From the NCBI GenBank assembly GCA_020249025.1, contig JADCGM010000354.1:1-5305 (forward strand): a stretch of 5,305 nucleotides of DNA, written 5' to 3'. Below, in pieces: positions 1 through 5,305 of the stretch (the first letter of the stretch is position 1; each line of letters opens with the position of its first letter). The notes beneath the pieces are model-generated. The model did not search any database, was not told where the DNA came from, and worked only from the letters and a program-made list of their open reading frames with translations. Source of the stretch: Alphaproteobacteria bacterium (GTDB lineage Bacteria; Pseudomonadota; Alphaproteobacteria; Sphingomonadales; Sphingomonadaceae). The position numbers and the translations under genes were made by a program.

Positions 1-55
1 CGCAATCCGTCCGAAAGCCGACCGCAGCGACAAGAGGCAGGCGAAACGCAAAACG

Positions 56-87
56 AAAGGGGCCGCCGATTACCCGGCGGCCCCTTT
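56..87 (-). terminator. Rho-independent terminator of the acyl-CoA dehydrogenase operon
   Basis: A perfect 12-bp inverted repeat (AAAGGGGCCGCC at 56-67, GGCGGCCCCTTT at 76-87) encloses an 8-base loop. Read on the minus strand, the hairpin begins 20 bases after the stop of the small dehydrogenase subunit. It is followed by a T-rich run (TTTCGTTTTGCGTTT), which is the classic intrinsic-terminator form. On the plus strand the only T run is the three bases inside the stem, so it would be weaker in that direction. It could still serve a rightward gene lying to the left of the window, but none is visible. Confidence 0.85.
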
Positions 88-106
88 GCGGACGATGACG
101 CAGCGC

Positions 107-1243
107 TCAGGCGGCATCGTCGAGCGTCAGGCGCTCGTAGCGGCGAAGGTGATGATCGATCGAGCCGAACTGGTTCTCGATCATCGTCGCGCGCTTGAAA
201 TAATGGCCGACCGCCAGCTCGTCGGTCATGCCCATGCCGCCGTGGATCTGGATGGCGGACTGGCCGACGAACTTGCAGGCCTTGCCGACCCGCGACTTCG
301 CCGCCGACACCGCCGCCATGCGCTCGGCCGCCGGAAGATCGAGCTTCAGCGTCGCCATCAGCGTCATGCTGACCGACTGCTCGAGTTCCATGAACATGTC
401 GACCATGCGGTGCTGAAGCACCTGGAAGGCCGAGATCGGCTGACCGAACTGCTTGCGCTGCTTGGCGTAGTCGATGGTCTGGGCGTGCATCTGGCGCATC
501 ACGCCGCAGGCCTCGGCGCACACCGCGACGGTGGCCTCGTCGAGAACCGCCTCGACGATCGGCAGCGCCTCGCCCTCGCCGCCCATCAGCGCCTCGGCGC
601 CGACCGCGACATTCTCCAGATAGACCTCCGACGCCACCGCGCCGTCGACCGTCGGATAGTCGCGCGTGACGACGCCGCCCGCCGACTTGTCGACGAGGAA
701 CAGCGACAGGCCGCGGACGTCGCGCTGGCCGCCCGAGGTGCGGGCGAGCACGATGAGGTGCGTCGCCGACGGCGCATCGCGCACCACCGCCTTGTGGCCG
801 TTGAGCACCCAGCCTGCGCCCTGCTTCTGCGCGGTCGTCTTGATGTCCGACCACTCGTAGCGGGCCTGCGTCTCGGTGTGCGCGAAGGCGATGCGCACCG
901 CCCCGCCGATGATCTCGCCGACGAGATCGTCGCGGCCGGTGCGCTTGGCGAAGCCGCCGCCGATGACGACGGTCGACAGATAGGGCTCGACGACGAGCCG
1001 CTCGCCCAGCTGCTCCATGACGATCATGTTCTCGACCGGCCCGCCGCCGAGGCCGCCCTGCTCCTCGGCGAACGGCGCGCCGAGGATGCCGAGCTCTTCG
1101 GCGAAGGCCGTCCAGACGTCGGCCGACCAGCCGGCGCTGGAGCGGCTGATCTTCATCCGGGTTTCATGGTCGTAACGGTCGGCCAGGAAGCGCGCGAGCG
1201 TGTCGCGCAGCATGGTCTGGGTTTCGGTGTAGCTGAAGTCCAT
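107..1243 (-). CDS. Acyl-CoA dehydrogenase, small (PimD-like) subunit
   Basis: This is a 378-residue acyl-CoA dehydrogenase-fold flavoprotein, predicted to be cytoplasmic, that would help introduce an alpha-beta double bond into a CoA thioester. The N-terminal helical domain covers about residues 1-115, the middle beta domain about 116-215, and the C-terminal helical domain the rest. Visible FAD/dimer-interface motifs are RKQFGQPI with FQVLQH (about 263-278) and IQIHGGMGMTDE (331-342). The usual middle-domain signature (SEPGAGSD in the partner) is replaced by AFAHTETQARYEWSD (119-133). The C-terminus ends in FGSIDHHLRRY instead of the usual YxGTxxIQ segment. These are features of the divergent small subunits annotated as pimeloyl-CoA dehydrogenase small subunit (PimD). 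The ATG at 1243 is supported by a Shine-Dalgarno sequence 8 bases upstream. The gene lies 15 bases behind the large subunit and is almost certainly co-transcribed with it. The family is sure; the substrate is not. Confidence 0.93.
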   Translation of the reverse strand: MDFSYTETQTMLRDTLARFLADRYDHETRMKISRSSAGWSADVWTAFAEELGILGAPFAEEQGGLGGGPVENMIVMEQLGERLVVEPYLSTVVIGGGFAKRTGRDDLVGEIIGGAVRIAFAHTETQARYEWSDIKTTAQKQGAGWVLNGHKAVVRDAPSATHLIVLARTSGGQRDVRGLSLFLVDKSAGGVVTRDYPTVDGAVASEVYLENVAVGAEALMGGEGEALPIVEAVLDEATVAVCAEACGVMRQMHAQTIDYAKQRKQFGQPISAFQVLQHRMVDMFMELEQSVSMTLMATLKLDLPAAERMAAVSAAKSRVGKACKFVGQSAIQIHGGMGMTDELAVGHYFKRATMIENQFGSIDHHLRRYERLTLDDAA

Positions 1244-1251
1244 GTGTCGCG

Positions 1252-1259
1252 TCCTGCCT
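1252..1259 (-). promoter_or_regulatory. Ribosome binding site of the small dehydrogenase subunit, overlapping the upstream stop
   Basis: On the minus strand the sequence reads TAAGGCAGGACGCGACACATG. The AGGCAGGA element begins within the TAA stop of the large subunit and lies 8 bases before the ATG. This fixes the start and suggests tightly linked (reinitiation-type) translation of the two subunits. Confidence 0.7.
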
Positions 1260-2464
1260 TAGAGCCCCAGCACCATCTTCGAGATGATGTTGCGCTGGAT
1301 CTCGTTCGAGCCGCCGTAGATGCTCGTCTTGCGCATATTGAAGTAGGTCGGGGCCGCGCGGTGCGCATACTCCGGCCCGATCGGCGGCATGTTGGCGCCG
1401 TCTTCCGGGAAGCCGCGGAAATAGGGCGCGCCATAATGGCCGACGGCCTCCAGCGTCAGTTCGGTCAGCCGCTGCTGGATCTCGGTGCCCTTGACCTTCA
1501 GCAGCGACGACTCCGGCCCCGGGCCCTTGCCCGACGCCTCGCCCGCAAGCGTGCGCAGCTCGGTGTATTCGAGCGCGGCGAGATCGACCTCGAGTTCGGC
1601 GATCTTGCGCTTGAAGAACGGGTTGGCGATGAGCGGCTGGCCCTCGTCGAGCTCGGTCTTGGCGATGTCGCGCAGGCGCTCGACGCCGCGCTTCGAACGG
1701 GCGACGCCGGCGATGCCGGTGCGCTCGTGCGCGAGCAGGAACTTGGCGCAGGTCCAGCCCTTGTTCTCGTGGAACACGCGGTTCTCGACCGGAACCTTGA
1801 CGTTCTCCAGCCAGACCTCGTTGACCTCATGCTCGCCGCCAAGCGTGATGATCGGACGCACGGTGATGCCGGGCGTCTTCATGTCGATGAGCAGGAAGGA
1901 GATGCCCTCCTGCGGCTTCGCCGACGGGTCGGTGCGGACGAGGAAGAAGCCCCAGTCGGCGTGCTGCGCGAGCGTCGTCCAGGTCTTCTGGCCGTTGACG
2001 ATGTAATAGTCCTTGCCATTCTCGGTGACACGCTCGGCGCGCGTACGCAGGCTGGCGAGGTCCGACCCCGCGCCCGGCTCCGAATAGCCCTGGCACCACC
2101 ACACGTCGCCCGACAGGATGCCGGGCAGGTGCTGCGCCTTCTGCTCCGGCGTCCCGAAGGTGTAGATCACCGGCCCGACCATGTTGATCCAGAACGGCAA
2201 CGGCGCAATCGTCTCCGCGCGCGCATTCTCCTCGGACCAGATGTAGCGCTGGACCGAAGTCCAGCCCGGGCCGCCGTATTCGACCGGCCACGCCGGGGCC
2301 GACCAGCCCTTTTTGCCGAGGATCTTGTGCCAGGCGAGCATGTCGTCGCGGCTAAGGTCCTCGCGCGGGCCGGCGCCCTTCAGATGCGCAGGATAGTTGG
2401 CGTCGATGAACGCCCGCACCTCGTCGCGGAACGCGAGATCCTCCGGGCTGAAGGACAGGTCCAT
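1259..2464 (-). CDS. Acyl-CoA dehydrogenase, large (PimC-like) subunit
   Basis: This is a 401-residue acyl-CoA dehydrogenase of normal family length, first gene of a two-gene leftward operon. It should carry out FAD-dependent alpha-beta dehydrogenation of an acyl-CoA and pass electrons to electron-transfer flavoprotein. Clear signatures are YGGPGW (63-68), the middle-domain motif QGYSEPGAGSDLA (125-137), NGQKTWTTLAQHADW (157-171) and the C-terminal IYGGSNEIQRNII (382-394). The usual catalytic Glu of the YEGT position is Gly here (YGGS). A Glu at residue 247 in LLAHERTGIAG lies at the alternative helix-G site used by isovaleryl/long-chain types and some heteromeric enzymes. The protein resembles large subunits annotated as pimeloyl-CoA dehydrogenase (PimC), and the FadE26/FadE28-type subunits of actinobacterial steroid degradation are built on the same plan. 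The start at 2464 is backed by a good Shine-Dalgarno. The true substrate (dicarboxylic, branched or steroid-derived acyl-CoA) cannot be read from the sequence. Confidence 0.95.
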   Translation of the reverse strand: MDLSFSPEDLAFRDEVRAFIDANYPAHLKGAGPREDLSRDDMLAWHKILGKKGWSAPAWPVEYGGPGWTSVQRYIWSEENARAETIAPLPFWINMVGPVIYTFGTPEQKAQHLPGILSGDVWWCQGYSEPGAGSDLASLRTRAERVTENGKDYYIVNGQKTWTTLAQHADWGFFLVRTDPSAKPQEGISFLLIDMKTPGITVRPIITLGGEHEVNEVWLENVKVPVENRVFHENKGWTCAKFLLAHERTGIAGVARSKRGVERLRDIAKTELDEGQPLIANPFFKRKIAELEVDLAALEYTELRTLAGEASGKGPGPESSLLKVKGTEIQQRLTELTLEAVGHYGAPYFRGFPEDGANMPPIGPEYAHRAAPTYFNMRKTSIYGGSNEIQRNIISKMVLGL

Positions 2465-2471
2465 GATCTGA

Positions 2472-2479
2472 TCTCCCCT
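2472..2479 (-). promoter_or_regulatory. Ribosome binding site of the large dehydrogenase subunit
   Basis: AGGGGAGA on the minus strand lies 7 bases before the ATG at 2464. It is a strong purine-rich match to the anti-Shine-Dalgarno and decides the start. Confidence 0.8.
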
Positions 2480-2565
2480 ATGGATGCGACCGCGCTAACA
2501 CCGCCGCCGCCCGCGCCGCAAGACGGCGGAACGTGCGGCTATCCAGATGAACAGTCGCTGGGCGG

Positions 2566-2590
2566 CAACCCGCGTCGCGCCGCGGCGTTG
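2566..2590. other. Imperfect hairpin in the divergent intergenic region
   Basis: CAACCCGCG (2566-2574) can pair with CGCGG-C-GTTG (2581-2590), giving 9 base pairs with a single bulged C at 2586 and a 6-base loop. It lies between the divergent dehydrogenase and nfi genes. Such structures arise readily by chance at this GC content, so a function is only a possibility. Confidence 0.3.
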
Positions 2591-2623
2591 AATGGGCTCC
2601 GTACGAGTTGCGTTGCGTCTGTT

Positions 2624-2660
2624 CGGAACGGCCGGCGAATGAATCTCGCCGGCCGTTCTG
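2624..2660. repeat. Perfect 13-bp inverted repeat (hairpin) upstream of nfi
   Basis: GAACGGCCGGCGA (2626-2638) and its exact complement TCGCCGGCCGTTC (2646-2658) surround a 7-base loop. In RNA the stem can extend by a G-U and a C-G pair (2625/2659, 2624/2660). It ends 24 bases before the nfi start codon. Neither strand has a T run directly after it, so it is not a typical intrinsic terminator. The dehydrogenase operon is transcribed away from it, so no gene in the window needs termination there. Candidate explanations are a structured 5' leader of nfi, a dispersed palindromic repeat, or the 3' end of an unrecognised small RNA. Confidence 0.75.
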
Positions 2661-2684
2661 CTTCCCGCTAAGCCCCGGATCATC

Positions 2685-3377
2685 TTGGACATCAGCCGAA
2701 CCGACCTGCTACGCCCGGCGACGTTGCGCGACGCGACCGCGATCCAGCGGCGCATCGCCGACCTTGTCGATCCGCGCGACTCGGCCGCCGCGCCGTCCCG
2801 GGCCGCCGGGCTCGACGTCAGCGCCAACATCCGCGCCGCGGATGCCGTGATCCACGCTGCGGCCGTGGTCCTCGACTGGCCGTCGCTGGCATTGGCGGCG
2901 ACCGGGGGCGCCAGCGAGCCGGCCCCCTTCCCCTACGTCCCCGGCTACCTTGGCTTCCGCGAGGCGCCGGCGCTCGCTGCGGCGATCGCCTCGCTGCCCG
3001 CCGAAGTGCGGCCCGACCTGCTGTTCGTCGACGGCCAGGGCTGGGCGCACCCGCGCCGCTGCGGCATCGCCTGCCAGATCGGAGTCGCACTCGACCTGCC
3101 GGCGATCGGCGTCGCCAAGTCGATCCTCGTCGGGGAGATCGCGGGTACGCTCGGGCCCGCGCCAGGCGACGCGGCGCGGCTGGTATGGAAGGGCGAAACG
3201 GTGGCGGTGGCGCTGCGGACGCGGGCGCGCGCCAACCCGCTGTTCATCTCGGTCGGGCACCGGGTCAGCCTCGACGGGGCGGTGGCGCATGTCCGCGCGG
3301 CGCTCCGGGGCTACCGCCTGCCCGAGCCGACGCGGCTGGCGCATCTCGCGGCGAATGTGCGACGGCGCGGCGGCTAG
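2685..3377 (+). CDS. nfi: Endonuclease V (deoxyinosine 3' endonuclease)
   Basis: This 230-residue protein matches the usual length of bacterial endonuclease V. The enzyme cleaves the second phosphodiester bond 3' of inosine (deaminated adenine), starting repair of deaminated bases in the cytoplasm. All hallmark elements are present: GLDVS with metal-binding Asp44; the wedge motif PYVP (83-86) followed by GYLGFREAPAL with catalytic Glu93; LLFVDGQGWAHPRR with Asp116 and His122; IGVAKS with Lys145; and NPLFISVGHRVS and YRLPEPTRLAH near the C-terminus. These correspond to the Asp/Glu/Asp triad known from the Thermotoga and E. coli enzymes. The start is the TTG at 2685. An in-frame stop lies at 2640-2642 and no ATG or GTG occurs between them, and the N-terminal helix of the family is complete from this TTG. 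No clear Shine-Dalgarno precedes it. The gene is divergent from the dehydrogenase operon and its stop overlaps that of the convergent c-di-GMP gene. Confidence 0.95.
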   Translation: MDISRTDLLRPATLRDATAIQRRIADLVDPRDSAAAPSRAAGLDVSANIRAADAVIHAAAVVLDWPSLALAATGGASEPAPFPYVPGYLGFREAPALAAAIASLPAEVRPDLLFVDGQGWAHPRRCGIACQIGVALDLPAIGVAKSILVGEIAGTLGPAPGDAARLVWKGETVAVALRTRARANPLFISVGHRVSLDGAVAHVRAALRGYRLPEPTRLAHLAANVRRRGG

Positions 3378-5305
3378 GCGCGCGACTGCTGGCTTCCGGG
3401 GAACGCGACGACCTTGGGTTCGGCGCCGAGCGCCGCATCCACCGCAGATCGCGCCATCGGCGGGCCGAGCAGATTGCCCTGAAGCTCGTCGCAGCCCGCG
3501 CGGCGGAGCAGATCGATCTGGCGCTCGGTCTCCACGCCCTCGGCGACGACCTTCAGCCCGAGCGCATGGCCGAGTGACACGATCGCCTCGACCAGCGTCA
3601 GCGCCTCGCCGCCGAAGTCCAGCTCATCGATGAAGCCGCGATCGAGCTTCAGCGCGTCGAACGCGAAGCGGCGCAGATAGGCGAGGCTCGAATAGCCCGT
3701 GCCGAAATCGTCGAGCGCCAGCCCGACCCCGGCGTCGCGCAGCCGGTCGAGGATGCCACGGGCGGTCTCGGGATCGCGGACGATCACGCCTTCGGTGATC
3801 TCCAGCCGCAGCCGCTCGGGCGGAAGCCGGGTCTCGTCGAGCACCGCGCGCACATCGGCGACGATGTCGTCGGAGCGGAACTGCGCGGGGGAGAGATTGA
3901 CCGACACCGGCAGCTTGCCCCAGCGCAGCGCGTCGCGGCAGGCAGTGCGCAGCACGTGCCGGCAGAGATCGCCGATGAGCCCGCTTTCCTCGGCGACCGG
4001 AATGAAGCGGGCCGGCGGCACGTCGCGCCCGTCCTCGCGCCGCCAGCGCGCCAGCGCCTCGACGCCTGTGGGGACCCGCGTCTCGGCATCGACCATGATC
4101 TGATAGACGACGCCAATCCGTTCCTCTGCGATAGCGCGGCGCAGCTCAGCTTCGAGCGTGCGGCGGTCGTGGATGTCCTGCTCCAGCTCGGGCTGGAAGC
4201 CGACGACGCGCCCCTTGCCGCGGCTTTTGGCGGTGTGGAGCGCCAGATCGGCGCGGCGCAGCAGCTCGGTGGCGGACCGGGCGTCGGCGGGGGCGAGCGC
4301 GAAGCCGACCGACCCGCCGAGCGCGACCTCGATGCCGCGAACCTCGGCGCTCCGGCACAGCGTCGCCAGCAGCACCGCGCCCGCGGCGCGGAGCGCGGCG
4401 CGGTCATCGCCGGGCAGCATAACCACGAACTCGTCGCCGCCGATCCGGGCGCACAGCCGGTCTGGGAAGGCGGCGGCGATCAGCCGGCCGGTGGAGGCGA
4501 GCACGTCATCGCCTGCCTCATGACCCCAGCCGTCATTGATCTCCTTGAACCGGTCGAGGTCGGCGAAAAGCAGGCCGACGGGCTCGCCGGCCTCGATCGT
4601 CGCCTCGAGCGCAGCGGTCAGGCGCCGGCGATTGGCGAGGCCGGTGAGCGGATCGTGATCCGCCTCGAAACGGGTCTCGACGAGCTTGCGCGAAGTCTGG
4701 CGGATATGGAGTCCCGCGAGGATGCCCGCGAAGCCGAGCGCCATCAGCCCGCCGCCGGCAAGCGGAAGCAGATCAGCCATGAGGCTGAGGAAAGGGCGCA
4801 GTGGTTTCCATTCGACCGCTGCGATCGGCTGACCGGCGCCGTTGACGAGCGGGATCGTCAGCAGCTTGGGCTGCGCCTCGGACGTCCAGTCGGCGAGCGT
4901 CATGTCGGCAACCAGCACCGACCGCGACAGCCCGGCCAGAAAGGCGGTGTCGACGTTGTAGACGGAGACCAGCAGCGCCGCGCGCCGCGGATCGATCGCG
5001 GCTGTGCCGAAATCGGGCAAGATCGGCGCGACGACGACGAACACCGGGCGCCCGCCGAGCATGGCGAACGCGGCCGCGTCGTAGCCGCGGGCCAGCCCAC
5101 CCTCGCCCGACGCCCGGCGGAAGGTCAGATGATCGTAACGCCCGGCGCGGGCCCGCACGCCAGGGAGCAGCGGCGCCACCTGCGCCGACACCTGTCCCCA
5201 GGCCGATGTCGGCAGCGATACGCCCGAGGCCGCGGCGTAGAGGGGGCGATCGTCGCCGTCGAGAACGAACACCTGATCGGCGTCGTAGAAGTCGTGGAGC
5301 CAAGA
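3374..5305 (-). CDS. CHASE4-like/GGDEF/EAL cyclic-di-GMP enzyme (5' end outside window)
   Basis: This is a membrane-bound cyclic-di-GMP turnover protein, cut by the right edge. The frame stays open for 11 codons upstream of a GTG at 5272 and reads SWLHDFYDADQ into VFVLDGDDRPLYA, typical of the inside of a CHASE4 sensor domain. The GTG is therefore probably not the start, and an N-terminal membrane helix should lie beyond the window. Numbering from that GTG, the extracytoplasmic sensor runs to about 160 and a transmembrane helix spans about 165-188. The GGDEF domain covers about 201-360, with Asp238, Asn246, Asp255 and an intact GGDEF motif (278-282). The EAL domain covers about 375-615, with Glu405 (EAL), Asn459, Glu491, Asp521-Asp522 (DDFGTG), Lys542, Glu578 and Gln598. 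The spacing from Asn459 onward matches the catalytic set of the phosphodiesterase RocR. Both diguanylate cyclase and phosphodiesterase activities are thus possible. The inhibitory RxxD site is absent. The signal sensed is unknown. Confidence 0.95.
   Translation of the reverse strand, partial: SWLHDFYDADQVFVLDGDDRPLYAAASGVSLPTSAWGQVSAQVAPLLPGVRARAGRYDHLTFRRASGEGGLARGYDAAAFAMLGGRPVFVVVAPILPDFGTAAIDPRRAALLVSVYNVDTAFLAGLSRSVLVADMTLADWTSEAQPKLLTIPLVNGAGQPIAAVEWKPLRPFLSLMADLLPLAGGGLMALGFAGILAGLHIRQTSRKLVETRFEADHDPLTGLANRRRLTAALEATIEAGEPVGLLFADLDRFKEINDGWGHEAGDDVLASTGRLIAAAFPDRLCARIGGDEFVVMLPGDDRAALRAAGAVLLATLCRSAEVRGIEVALGGSVGFALAPADARSATELLRRADLALHTAKSRGKGRVVGFQPELEQDIHDRRTLEAELRRAIAEERIGVVYQIMVDAETRVPTGVEALARWRREDGRDVPPARFIPVAEESGLIGDLCRHVLRTACRDALRWGKLPVSVNLSPAQFRSDDIVADVRAVLDETRLPPERLRLEITEGVIVRDPETARGILDRLRDAGVGLALDDFGTGYSSLAYLRRFAFDALKLDRGFIDELDFGGEALTLVEAIVSLGHALGLKVVAEGVETERQIDLLRRAGCDELQGNLLGPPMARSAVDAALGAEPKVVAFPGSQQSRA

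Noticed and set aside
1..55. Possible end of a rightward gene at the left edge
   Set aside because: All three plus-strand frames are open here, but none ends with a stop before the terminator hairpin, and no family is recognisable in so short a stretch.
2493..2521. Possible promoter of the dehydrogenase operon on the minus strand (TTGCGG, 17 bases, TTAGCG)
   Set aside because: The spacing is right and it lies just before the ribosome binding site, but the -10 element matches the consensus at hardly any position. I cannot support it from sequence alone.
86..2671. An 861-codon open frame on the plus strand across both dehydrogenase genes
   Set aside because: It is exactly in codon register opposite both dehydrogenase genes. 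A stop there would need a TTA, CTA or TCA codon in the real genes, and these are rare in GC-rich genomes. Its translation is Arg/Ala/Asp/Leu-rich with no domain, while the opposite strand encodes two textbook protein families.
2495..2830. A 111-codon minus-strand frame spanning the intergenic region and the start of nfi
   Set aside because: The composition is Arg/Ser/Ala-rich, there is no recognisable domain or ribosome binding site, and it overlaps the 5' part of nfi antisense.
2709..3344. A 211-codon open frame on the minus strand opposite nfi
   Set aside because: It is also in register with the real gene and has low-complexity Arg/Gly/Ala composition. Endonuclease V on the plus strand has all its conserved motifs.
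5270..5272. GTG as the start of the c-di-GMP enzyme
   Set aside because: The frame continues upstream to the window edge with CHASE4-like sequence (WLHDFYDADQ), and the predicted first membrane helix is missing. The true start is most likely outside the window.

Overview
The window is very GC-rich and strongly biased to G/C at third codon positions. It looks like a chromosomal segment of an alphaproteobacterium. The style of the proteins (CHASE4-like/GGDEF/EAL architecture, a paired PimC/PimD-like acyl-CoA dehydrogenase operon) fits Sphingomonadales best, but that is an impression from family resemblance and not a proof. I see no mobile element, tRNA, rRNA or CRISPR array.

Layout, left to right. 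Bases 1-55 hold nothing I can assign. A strong hairpin at 56-87, U-rich on its minus-strand 3' side, ends a leftward operon. That operon is two acyl-CoA dehydrogenase genes on the minus strand: a large subunit (1259-2464, transcribed first) and a small, divergent subunit (107-1243). They are 15 bases apart, and each has a visible Shine-Dalgarno sequence. Together they look like one heteromeric alpha/beta acyl-CoA dehydrogenase of the pimeloyl-CoA/steroid side-chain type. A 220-base divergent intergenic region (2465-2684) follows, with a perfect 13-bp GC-rich hairpin and a second weaker one. The plus strand then carries endonuclease V (nfi, 2685-3377), a repair enzyme for deaminated adenine (inosine) in nucleic acid, with all catalytic residues present. 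It converges on a minus-strand cyclic-di-GMP enzyme (3374-5305, cut by the right edge). This has a CHASE4-like sensor region, one transmembrane helix, a GGDEF domain and an EAL domain, with the catalytic residues of both domains intact.

The genes do not form a single pathway. The only clear functional unit is the two-subunit dehydrogenase. Endonuclease V and the c-di-GMP enzyme are unrelated neighbours, but their ends are physically locked together: both stop codons lie in the same CTAG palindrome, so there is no space between them for a terminator.

I did not find a convincing undescribed system here. The points most worth a second look are the catalytic-residue arrangement of the dehydrogenase pair, the hairpin in front of nfi, the shared CTAG stop, and the missing inhibitory site in the GGDEF domain.
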